The notes beneath the pieces were generated by a model that was given only the letters and a program-made list of their open reading frames with translations, had not been told where the DNA came from and did no database searches. The translations under genes were made by a program, and so were the position numbers. Shown here piece by piece: positions 55,801-62,261 of a stretch of DNA of 64,000 bases (position 1 is its first letter; each line of letters starts with the position of its first letter). Where the stretch lies: positions 1,178,001-1,242,000 of the forward strand of contig JBAIAA010000396.1 of the NCBI GenBank assembly GCA_037893245.1, in the 5' to 3' direction. The stretch is from Crossaster papposus. Lineage: Eukaryota; Echinodermata; Asteroidea; Velatida; Solasteridae.

Positions 55801-58234
55801 CCAAAAACACTTTATTTACAAATTTGTTTCTGGCTTCTGGGCACCCACAGTGAATATTTGATAGGGTTCAGAAAACAAGTTCACTAATGAATCAAAATCT
55901 TACTACTTTCTATGTTGCCGAATGCAGAAAACGTTTATGATTTAGAACGAGTGGAAAAAAAAAAAAACACCACTGTTATTTTCTTTAGGGGTAGACGCAT
56001 ATGCCTAATTGCCTCGGACTAGTTGCCCCTCTGAAGGAGAGGGAGTTGGGAGGAGGGGTGGGAGGGGTGGGGTGTGGGGTGGGGGGGGGGGGGTGAAGGG
56101 GGGGGGGGGGGGGTGAAGGGGGGGGGGGGTGCTTGCAAAAAAAACCACTTGATTTATAAATTTGTTTCTGGCTTCTGGGCACCCAGAGTGAATATTTGGG
56201 TTCTGAAAACAAGTTGAGTGTGTGTGAATTACCTCATATGGATCAGGACAAACGGCAGGTCCTGTACCAGAATCAGCCTGTGGGCCATCATCCAAACTGG
56301 AACTGCTTTGTAGACTGTCTGAACCATTTAAGTGCGGACTCAAGAAACTCGGATGGGCCACCTGGCATAGAAATCAAATCAAAATCACATTTAATTTTAA
56401 ACAAATAACAATTTCTTTGGGGAGGGGTGGGAGGGCGAGGGGAGGGGTGGGTGTGTGGGGGAGGGGTGAGTTTGTATTGACCGGCAATCGTGGTCGTCGG
56501 ACAAAAGAATTGGGAGTCAAACAATGGGTCCACGATTGACAAAACGTCCACGATCTTTTCCCGTGTACAAATCCTATGGCGATCATCAAAAAACGTTAGA
56601 GTATAAACAAAAGAGGGAAGACGGTCGGACAATACCCCGTCCACGATCGAAGGCCTCTACACACTTGTGTGGGTGTGTGTGGGGGGGGGGGGGGGGGGGG
56701 GTGGTGAAGGGGGGGGGGGGGGGATGGTGCTTGCCAAAAACACTTTATTTACAAATTTGTTTCTGGCTTCTGGGCACCCACAGTGAATATTTGATAGGGT
56801 TCAGAAAACAAGTTCACTAATGAATCAAAATCTTACTACTTTCTATGTTGCCGAATGCAGAAAACGTTTATGATTTAGAACGAGTGGAAAAAACCAAAAC
56901 ACCACTGTTATTTTCTTTAGGGGTAGACGCATATGCCTAATTGCCTCGGACTAGTTGCCCCTCTGAAGGAGAGGGAGTTGGGAGGAGGGGTGGGAGGGGT
57001 GGGGTGTGGGGTGGGGGGGGGGGGGGGGGGTGAAGGGGGGGGGGGTGCTTGGAAAAAAAACACTTGATTTATAAATTTGTTTCTGGCTTCTGGGCACCCA
57101 GAGTGAATATTTGGGTTCTGAAAACAAGTTGAGTGTGTGTGAATTACCTCATATGGATCAGGACAAACGGCAGGTCCTGTACCAGAATCAGCCTGTGGGC
57201 CAGCATCCCAACTGGAACTGCTTTGTAGACTGTCTGAACCATTTAAGTGCGGACTCAAGAAACTCGGATGGGCCACCTGGCATAGAAATCAAATCAAAAT
57301 CACATTTAATTTTAAACAAATAACAATTCCTTTGGGTTATCTCTAAAATATACTATCCATTTTGACACCATCAAAAGCAAAAACATTCGCCCTTGATGTG
57401 CAACTTAACTGACGACATACCGGTATTTATCCTCTTCATAAAAAGATATGTAATTCAAATGAGAATTTGTGTCATGTGCATTGATTATATGACTTCTAAG
57501 ACTTCTAAGGCACTTAGGGAGACACTAAAATGTCTCCTTAAGTGCCACTGTCTCCTTATTACCTAAAAAATTACGCTAGTTTGTCTCCCCAAGTGCCTAT
57601 TTGGAAGAATTACGCATTTCATTTGTATTCTTCCTAACCTGTCTGTTTTTAATTAATGCATTCTATGGTAATTTTCTCACCTGGTGCTCAAATAGGCAGC
57701 GTGTCACACCATCAGTGTATCGGACGCAGTACTTTCCTGATAAGAAAGCCACAAATTCAACTAATTAAACTTTAAAGGGATTACATGCAATTGGGAGTGA
57801 AATGTTGAAAAGTATTTGTTGTTTACAGATCATATACATTTTTGGTTCTGAAAGGGGGGGGGGGGAGGAATCAAGTTTAGAAAAAATGGCATTGTTTATT
57901 TACATGTGGTACATGTCATGGGGGGATGTAAGAGGGTATACAGCTGTCTTAATTTATGTGTGACAAATGGGATTCTACATTATGGATTACATTTCTTACA
58001 TACGGAACCCACAACCCTAATGTGGGTTCACGTTAACGTGAACCCACAAATTACGAGGGCATTCCATTTGTTTTCGTCATATGTCCTTTTAGAGGCTCCG
58101 CACTTACCTTTGGTGAAGGAGATTATTACGGCAGGATACCATGATGAATCTGGAGGCCACAGTGCGATTACGTTCTCCCCTTCATGATGCTGGTGATTTG
58201 TCAAGGTTCCATCAAGACGACTACTTCGTTTCAT
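52631..58234 (-). CDS. Spliced gene: Tudor-like, zinc-finger-like, tyrosine recombinase and SANT-like domain protein
   Basis: I reconstructed this gene from GT-AG junctions on the minus strand. Coding exons are 58234-58108, 57736-57681, 57276-57148, 56361-56233, 55638-53730, 53353-53285 and 52884-52631. The frame is unbroken at every junction (phases 1,0,0,0,1,1), giving 890 residues with all exons, or 804 if the two extra copies of the repeated exon are skipped. Order: Tudor-like module, low-complexity Ser-rich repeats, two Cys/His clusters, a tyrosine recombinase domain, an acidic Ser/Asp linker, and a Myb/SANT-like module ending in TAA. The product is likely nuclear. The recombinase fold suggests DNA binding and possibly strand exchange, while the Tudor and SANT parts suggest chromatin contact. 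It may be a host gene domesticated from a tyrosine-recombinase element, or the coding part of such an element. No stop or frameshift breaks it, but expression is not shown, and an upstream non-coding exon is possible. Confidence 0.8.
53018..53251. mobile_element. 234-bp piggyBac-like MITE with TTAA target duplication
   Basis: TTAA (53014-53017) and TTAA (53252-53255) bracket a 234-bp segment. Its ends are inverted repeats: CCAGTTTGCGCCAGGAT on the left, and the complement of ATCCGGCGCGAACTGG on the right. These agree in all but one substitution and one extra base. TTAA duplication with short terminal inverted repeats is the hallmark of the piggyBac superfamily. It has no coding capacity, so it is non-autonomous. 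It lies in the last intron of the recombinase gene. Confidence 0.8.
53285..53353 (-). other. Coding exon for an acidic Ser/Asp linker
   Basis: This 69-nt exon sits between acceptor CTTGCAG|AAGGC and donor AAAACA|GTAAGT. With split codons at each end it adds an acidic stretch containing TSDEDSDNSSDNSCD, a composition typical of flexible linkers and casein kinase 2 sites. The phase fits both neighbours exactly (1 and 1). Confidence 0.72.
53522..53619. repeat. ~98-bp imperfect palindrome in an intron
   Basis: The outer arms CAATAGCAAAAGAAATGCA (53522-53540) and TGCATTTCTTTCGCTGTTG (53601-53619) pair at 17 of 19 positions. The inner arms CATTTGTTATC (53556-53566) and GATAACAAAATG (53581-53592) pair with one bulge. 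The nested arrangement predicts a long hairpin in the pre-mRNA of the intron between the large exon and the acidic exon. It is either a small MITE remnant or a structured intronic element. A third half-copy (CTTTCTTTTGCTGTTG) lies at about 53,683-53,698. Confidence 0.6.
53730..55638 (-). other. Large coding exon: repeat copy C, zinc-finger-like clusters and tyrosine recombinase domain
   Basis: This exon supplies 636 codons plus one base. It begins at acceptor CTATGCCAG|GTGGCC. The first codon is GTG (Val), not a start, and an in-frame TGA lies only 13-15 bases upstream, so it must be spliced to an upstream exon. Residues 1-43 are a third copy of the repeated exon, fused to what follows. Cys/His clusters lie at C82-x2-C85-x9-H95-x3-C99 and C163-x2-C166-x11-H178-x-C180. 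The recombinase domain spans about 390-620, with box I Arg442 (RQGEVSKMKLEDF), beta-hairpin Lys487 (VGKRGRTVPV), box II Arg562 (LRKHLATAS, with Thr559 where His is usual), His588 (FMGH) and Tyr597. The His588 to Tyr597 spacing of nine equals that in Cre and XerD. The donor is GGTG|GTAAGG. Reading through this donor would add about 45 meaningless residues before a stop. Confidence 0.85.
56233..56361 (-). other. Repeated exon, copy B (129 nt, phase 0-0)
   Basis: Nearly identical to copy A (Leu for Trp and Asp for Ala in the middle), with the same acceptor and donor context. It lies 915 bp from copy A. The surrounding intron sequence is duplicated too. The exon has intact splice sites and an open frame, so it may be a used cassette or alternative exon. 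The sequence alone does not tell whether A, B, or both are spliced in. Confidence 0.6.
56469..56668. other. ~200-bp unrecognised insertion unique to one duplication unit
   Basis: The two G-rich units match up to GGGGAGGGGTGAG, and again from ACACTTGTGTGGGTGTGTG. Between them only this unit carries about 200 bp of ordinary-complexity sequence. It contains a near-repeat of GTCCACGAT (three times, about 56,529, 56,547 and 56,639). The minus-strand frame is open through it, but I recognise no family. It has no clear terminal repeats. Confidence 0.5.
57148..57276 (-). other. Repeated exon, copy A (129 nt, phase 0-0)
   Basis: 43 codons between acceptor CTATGCCAG|GTGGCC and donor ATATGAG|GTAATTC. 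The peptide is Ser/Gly/Pro-rich with a central SDSLQSSSSW stretch and no recognised fold. Its upstream (higher-coordinate) flank passes directly into unique intron sequence, whereas copies B and C are bounded there by a G-rich tract, so copy A is probably the ancestral one. Because the exon is symmetric (129 = 3 x 43), it can be included or skipped without changing frame. Confidence 0.68.
57509..57546. repeat. Near-perfect hairpin (16-bp stem, 6-nt loop) in the second intron
   Basis: GGCACTTAGGGAGACA (57509-57524) and TGTCTCCTTAAGTGCC (57531-57546) pair at 15 of 16 positions around the loop CTAAAA. A further copy of one arm, TGTCTCCCCAAGTGCC, follows at about 57,582-57,597, with a shorter fragment at 57,549-57,557. 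The compact arm-loop-arm plus extra arm looks like a MITE relic or a structured RNA element in the gene's intron. Confidence 0.6.
57681..57736 (-). other. Coding exon 2: second half of the Tudor-like module
   Basis: This 56-nt exon lies between acceptor TTATCAG|GAAAG and donor CACCAG|GTGAGAA. Joined to exon 1 it reads GKYCVRYTDGVTRCLFEHQ. This is the expected continuation of a Tudor fold (K-Y-x-V-x-Y-x-D-G). The seamless join of a half-domain on each side of a 371-bp intron is the best evidence that the gene model is right here. It ends in phase 0, as the next exon requires. Confidence 0.75.
58108..58234 (-). other. Coding exon 1: start codon and first half of the Tudor-like module
   Basis: The start ATG (58234-58232) has A at -3 (AACATGA). 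It is the first ATG in a frame that is closed upstream by TAA at about 58,298-58,300. The exon gives 42 codons plus one base. Residues 19-42 include E-x-E-NVIALW, then SSWYPAVIISF, the usual beginning of a Tudor barrel (small residue, V-x-A-x-W, then W-Y-x-A). The donor AAAG|GTAAGTG is close to consensus. A possible acceptor-like TAG just upstream (about 58,265-58,275) means the exon could extend as 5' UTR or be spliced to a leader exon. Confidence 0.72.
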
Positions 58235-58311
58235 GTTTGTTATGGTAGTTCTGTCAGCCACACCTAGACTACACAACAATACAACAACAATATACCATTA
58301 AACTGATAATA

Positions 58312-58694
58312 AGCCACTTTGGAGTTCCGACTGCGCATGTGCACAACAAGATTCAACAATTTTTCTCAAGGAGGTCAAGTGATACAAACACGGCAGACAA
58401 ATGCACACAAGGCTATGGGGGACGTGGTAACCAAATCCGCATTTTTTACATTTTCTTGTGAAATCGAAAAAAAATTATAATATTTGTTCGAACAAAAGTT
58501 TGGCCACACAAAGCGGCTGAAAACACCAAAACGTAAACAAAAATATGTTACTTAGTAACTTTAAAACACGACGATCTCTTGAAATTTGCTGGTACCCCGC
58601 TATGCTTTTGCACGCAATCGATGAAATGTTTATATCGAAAGAAAAATCGTCAAGGGAAAATGTGCGCATGTGCAGTTGGAATACCAAATTGGCT
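58312..58694. mobile_element. 383-bp MITE with TA duplication, just upstream of the start codon
   Basis: The left end AGCCACTTTGGAGTTCCGAC continues into TGCGCATGTGCACA. The right end is its inverted counterpart (complement of TGTGCGCATGTGCAG and GTTGGAATACCAAATTGGCT). They agree at about 29 of 35 positions, and similarity seems to continue weakly into ACAATTTTTCT. TA dinucleotides flank both sides (58310-58311 and 58695-58696). That fits a Tc1/mariner-type non-autonomous element. There is no transposase frame inside. The element ends 77 bp upstream of the gene's ATG and may contribute promoter or 5' UTR sequence. Confidence 0.75.
58332..58343. promoter_or_regulatory. NRF1-like motif in the MITE terminal repeat
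   Basis: TGCGCATGTGCA differs by one base from the NRF1 consensus YGCGCAYGCGCR. The same 12 bases recur at 58,663-58,674 in the other terminal repeat. NRF1-type sites are frequent in TATA-less animal promoters. The position about 100 bp upstream of the ATG is suitable, but no initiation site is shown. Confidence 0.3.
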
Positions 58695-59403
58695 TATACA
58701 ATTAAATATTAATAATTGTGGCTACTTATTTGTTTTATTATTTATACAATAACTACAATTAACTATTTCTTGTTCGCACGGTGCTCAACAACTCATGCTT
58801 GCGTTGGCAAAATAAAGCAGTTAAATTTGGTTATAACTTCTATATTATTCTGAAATTAGGCATATTCACTTCCCATATCATCCTATAGACTAGAGTAAGA
58901 GATCGAGGCCATTTAACTAAAAATTACATTACAACGTAAATGAGCACGTCATATATGTCATACTCTGCTACATTCATACTCAGTCATACTCATAGCGAGT
59001 AACATGCAAGCTTCCAAATACAATATCTCTACTTACCATTTATTCCAGCTCCATGGTACACCTAGCTAGCTGCAAATGACCACGTCTTCGCATAAACTAC
59101 AATATGCACTTAGGCCAAAACAACGTTATAATAGTTAAGACATGTCTGAACGAGTATGTTGTCATGTAATGTACACATGTAATTGTACATACATGTTTAC
59201 ATTTACGTCATTTTCACACGCGCAACCAACGGAGGGCGCTATGCCATTCAGAGTAATCCCGTTTGCGGTTTTTTTGACGGGGAAAAAATGTGCATACTGC
59301 CTCACGTCAGGTCTTATGCGTCAACCGAGGACTCCTCCCAAACGCTTTGATATTTAACCAACAGTCAAAAACGGCCACGAAAGTGCCATTTTTCACAATA
59401 TTT

Positions 59404-59445
59404 CATACCGAGGACGCGCTCGGTTTGCAAGGTGTCCTCAGTATG
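59404..59445. repeat. Inverted repeat, 12-bp arms
   Basis: CATACCGAGGAC (59404-59415) pairs with GTCCTCAGTATG (59434-59445) at 11 of 12 positions around an 18-nt loop that itself contains GCGCTCGG. The arms share the GAGGAC core seen in the short repeats at the opposite end of the island. Confidence 0.5.
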
Positions 59446-59589
59446 TGAGTGTGTACTTACATTAAAGCCCTCCATTTGCGGTATTGACATGTACACGCAC
59501 CTATGGAGTACGCTTGCCCGGGCATCAATAATTGGTATATACTGTACACGTACATGTACCTAGTGTACCAACATAGTATGCGTACGGTG

Positions 59590-59644
59590 TGGTTTAGCGG
59601 TTCACACTCGCTATAAACGTAAAGGGCCGGTTTGGGTCGAATGC
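59590..59644 (+). other. tRNA-like A-box and B-box pair (SINE head or tRNA relic)
   Basis: TGGTTTAGCGG (59590-59600) fits the A-box consensus TRGYNNARNGG at every position. GGGTCGAATGC (59634-59644) resembles the B-box GGTTCGANTCC with mismatches. The spacing of about 33 bp between boxes is in the tRNA range. A full cloverleaf is not evident, so I read this as a decayed tRNA-derived element, not a functional tRNA gene. Confidence 0.35.
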
Positions 59645-60344
59645 ATGTGGGGTAAGGTAATTCGAATCAGTACGGAAAAAGACAAAAGTTCACAACTCGC
59701 TGTGATAGATCACACAGTATATAGCGCTGCATGGATATGCTGCACGCCTGTGTCAGTACTGTATGGCCTGTACTATGAAGTCACTGTGTAATTTATAAAC
59801 GAGTGATACAACTTAGCGTTGTGCGCACAAATCTTACACCACTTTAGCACTGTATGCGGACTGAAGGCGGCTTTACGAAGAAAACAAAAACATTAACATT
59901 ATACAAAACAAGATATTTGGTGTTTCTAAAACAAACACAAGGTGATTTAGAGAGTGGCAGGGGAAACTCACACTATTAACAAGACACTATCCTGTTTGAA
60001 TGTACATGTGTTTGTAATGATACTTTTATTTGAGTAGACCCGGTCAGTTTATCAACATGCGGGTTATTTTGTTCTGTACATTATAACGAGATGTATTTGC
60101 AGATTGTACATGTTCATACGTATACATACATGTACACTGTACGTATGAAAGCCGATGTACACAGTACTAATTGGTTCACTTTGATGTTTCGCACTAACTA
60201 TATAAAACCTGTAAAATCAAATTATTTGAGAAAACTTGATAGGAACGAAATGATAAACAAAATCTTAGTACACTGACGAGTCGTGTTGCGTAAACATGTC
60301 ATTTTTATATACACATTTAAGAGAGGTAAACTACCGAACCAGGA

Positions 60345-60494
60345 AAATAATAAGAATGTTATTGATTGTTTGCGTGAAAACGATTTAAGGAAAATACTTT
60401 CAGTTTTGCATGCACATATTCTAAAACAGAATCGGCCATATTGTGTGAGCATATTATTTTAGCGGCAATATGGCCGTTCAACATTCTTATTATG
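60345..60494. repeat. ~150-bp segment bounded and filled by inverted repeats
   Basis: AATAATAAGAATGTT (60345-60359) and AACATTCTTATTATG (60480-60494) are inverted copies. Inside the right half, CGGCCATATTG (about 60,434) and CAATATGGCCG (about 60,465) are perfect inverted 11-mers. The nested dyads suggest a small foldback or MITE-like element. No clear target duplication is visible. Confidence 0.45.
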
Positions 60495-60683
60495 ACTAAC
60501 CAATAGCAAACTGAATCCTATGTAATGAATACACCCGGTTTCGGCTTGATTCCATGTGCATAGAATTATGTAAACTAGTGCACGAAACATTTCCAATTAA
60601 CGTGTTCTGCTCGTCGTAAAGCGTGCAACTTGGCGTTACATTTTCATAACCCCGCACTCTGTTGGTAAACTGTTAGCCGAAAC

Positions 60684-60709
60684 GGGGGGGGGGGGGGGGG
60701 GGGGGGGGG
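60684..60709 (+). repeat. 26-nt poly-G run near the array edge
   Basis: An uninterrupted run of 26 G lies 65 bp before satellite array 2 resumes. Such runs are replication- and sequencing-sensitive. It may mark a fragile or mis-assembled junction. Confidence 0.85.
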
Positions 60710-62028
60710 TGCACCTCCATCGTTCGTTTCATGCGTCGTTAAATTTTCGTAAACCCATCCCTTTCGCAAAGTGATATGCCTATGTGGCAATACACGTGTA
60801 CATACAAACACATCAGAAAACATGGCTGCGAATGAGGATATTTTTCTCGACATATATCTGAGCTGCAAACCTCAACGTTGTTGGAGAATAAAGAGACATT
60901 CACCACCTCCACATTTGAGCTAACATATCGCCAAAATTCTCAACGGAAGAGACCAAAACTTTGAGACTCATGCGTCAGGACACTGGCGGCATAAGCCTAT
61001 GCGGCAATACACGTGTACACGCATAAACATAAGAAAACATAGTTCGAGAATGAAGAGACACTCGCCAGCTCAACATCTGAGCCACAATATTGCCAAATGT
61101 CTCACTGAAAAAAAAAAAAAAACGGTGAGACCCATGCGTCAGGACACTGGCGGCATAGGCCTATGCGGTAATACACGTGTACATCCATACACATAAGAAA
61201 ACATGGCTGCGAATCAGGATAATTTTGTCGACTTGTATTTGAGCTGCGAGCCTCAACGTTGTTCGAGAATGAAGAGACACTCACCAGTCCGACATCTGAG
61301 CAAAAATATTGCCAAATTTCTCACTAAAAAAAACCCCAACAACTGAGAGACTCATGCCTCAGGATACTGGCGGCGTAGGCCTATGCGGCAATACACGGGT
61401 ACATACATTCACATAAGAAAACATGGCGGCGGATGAGGATAATTTTCTCGACATATATCTGAGCTGCGAGCCTCAACGTTGTTCGAGAATGAAGATACAC
61501 TCACCAGCTCGACATCCGAGCCAAAATATTGCCAAATTTCTCACTGGAAAAATAAACAAACTGAGAGACTCATGCGTCAGGATACTGGCGGCTTAGGCCT
61601 ATGTGGCAGTACACGTGTACATAAATACACATCCAAAAACATGGCTGCGAATGAGGATAATTTTCTCGACATATATCTGAGCTGCTAACATCAACGTTGT
61701 TCGAGAATGAAGAGACATTCACCACCTCCACATCTGAGCTAACATATCGCCCAAATTCTCATCGTTGTTCGAGAATGAAGAGACACTCACCAGCCCGACA
61801 TCTGAGCAAAAATATTGCCAACTTTCTCACTGGAAAAAAACCCAAACGGTGAGACCCATGCGTCAGGACACTGGCGGCATAGGCCTATGCGGTAATACAC
61901 GTGTACATCCATACACATAAGAAAACATGGCTGCGAATCAGGATAATTTTGTCGACTTGTATTTGAGCTGCGAGCCTCAACGTTGTTCGAGAATGAAGAG
62001 ACACTCACCAGTCCAACATCAGTGTGAA

Positions 62029-62261
62029 ATTTGGCAATATTTTGGCTCGGATGTCAAGCTGGTGAGTGTATCTTCATTCTCGAACAACGTTGAGGCTCGC
62101 AGCTCAGATATATGTCGAGAAAATTATCCTCATTCGCAGCCATGTTTTCTGATGTGTATTTATGTACACGTGTATTGCCACAAAGGCCTATGCCGCCAGT
62201 ATCCTACGCAATATTTTGGCTCGGATGTCAAGCTGGTGAGTGTATCTTCATTCTCGAACAA
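62029..62261 (-). repeat. Inverted satellite block
   Basis: From GTGAAATTTGGCAATATTTT the sequence is the reverse complement of the monomer. It runs through one full unit (GAACAACGTTGAGGCTCGC, then the E-box palindrome, then AGGCCTATGCCGCCAGTATCC) and part of another. It then returns to the plus orientation after TCATTCTCGAACAA|AATATTCTC. It is the only inversion I found in about 55 kb of satellite. It creates a long inverted repeat with the neighbouring monomers on each side. Confidence 0.9.

Larger units (their letters stand above)
55753..57045 (+). repeat. Cluster of very long poly-G runs (poly-C on the coding strand)
   Basis: G-runs lie at 55,753-55,775 (23 nt), 55,780-55,790, 56,081-56,093, 56,098-56,113, 56,118-56,129, 56,681-56,701, 56,709-56,723, 57,013-57,030 and 57,035-57,045. 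Many are linked by GTGAAG or GTGG, and they are flanked by GGGGTGGGAGGGG-type sequence. The plus strand is an obvious G-quadruplex former. On the gene strand these are C-rich stretches in the introns between the repeated exons. Exact run lengths are likely to be assembly-sensitive. Single runs also occur at 57,854-57,865 and 60,684-60,709. Confidence 0.85.
55639..57330. repeat. Tandem ~0.93-kb duplication carrying exon copies and G-rich tracts
   Basis: Blocks recur in order. CACTTTATTTACAAATTTG to GAACGAGTGG occurs at 55,809-55,952 and about 56,741-56,887. TTTCTTTAGGGGTAGACGC to GGAGGGGTGG occurs at about 55,980-56,070 and 56,912-57,000. The exon with its splice flanks occurs at 56,233-56,420 and 57,148-57,335. 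Offsets fall from 937 to 915 bp, mostly through G-run length. Within each unit a smaller segment (TTTCTGGCTTCTGGGCACCC) occurs twice, so there are four sub-copies. Copy C of the exon at 55,638 carries the same 60-bp upstream flank. Confidence 0.82.
58695..60683. other. Island region upstream of the gene without recognised genes
   Basis: About 2 kb of unique, AT-rich sequence. Open frames here are short (71 residues or fewer) with no recognisable domain. It contains the tRNA-like box pair at 59,590-59,644, inverted repeats at 59,404-59,445 and 60,345-60,494, and an 8-bp inverted repeat CATACGTA/TACGTATG at about 60,116-60,148. The promoter and any leader exon of the recombinase gene may lie here or nearer to 58,300. 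I see no convincing TATA box placed to support a start site. Confidence 0.5.

Noticed and set aside
56005..56361. Frames encoding Pro-rich tails next to exon copies
   Set aside because: These are read-through of donors into C-rich intron tracts. The proline runs come from poly-C.
59142..59357. A 71-codon plus-strand frame upstream of the gene
   Set aside because: No domain, no supporting splice signals and no conserved features visible. It is within the length expected by chance.
52403..60773. The whole island as one transposon with terminal repeats
   Set aside because: The terminal sequences (ACGCATACATG and the complement of AAAGTGAT) do not match as direct or inverted repeats. Only weak GAGGAC-type motifs are shared, and they are not terminal.
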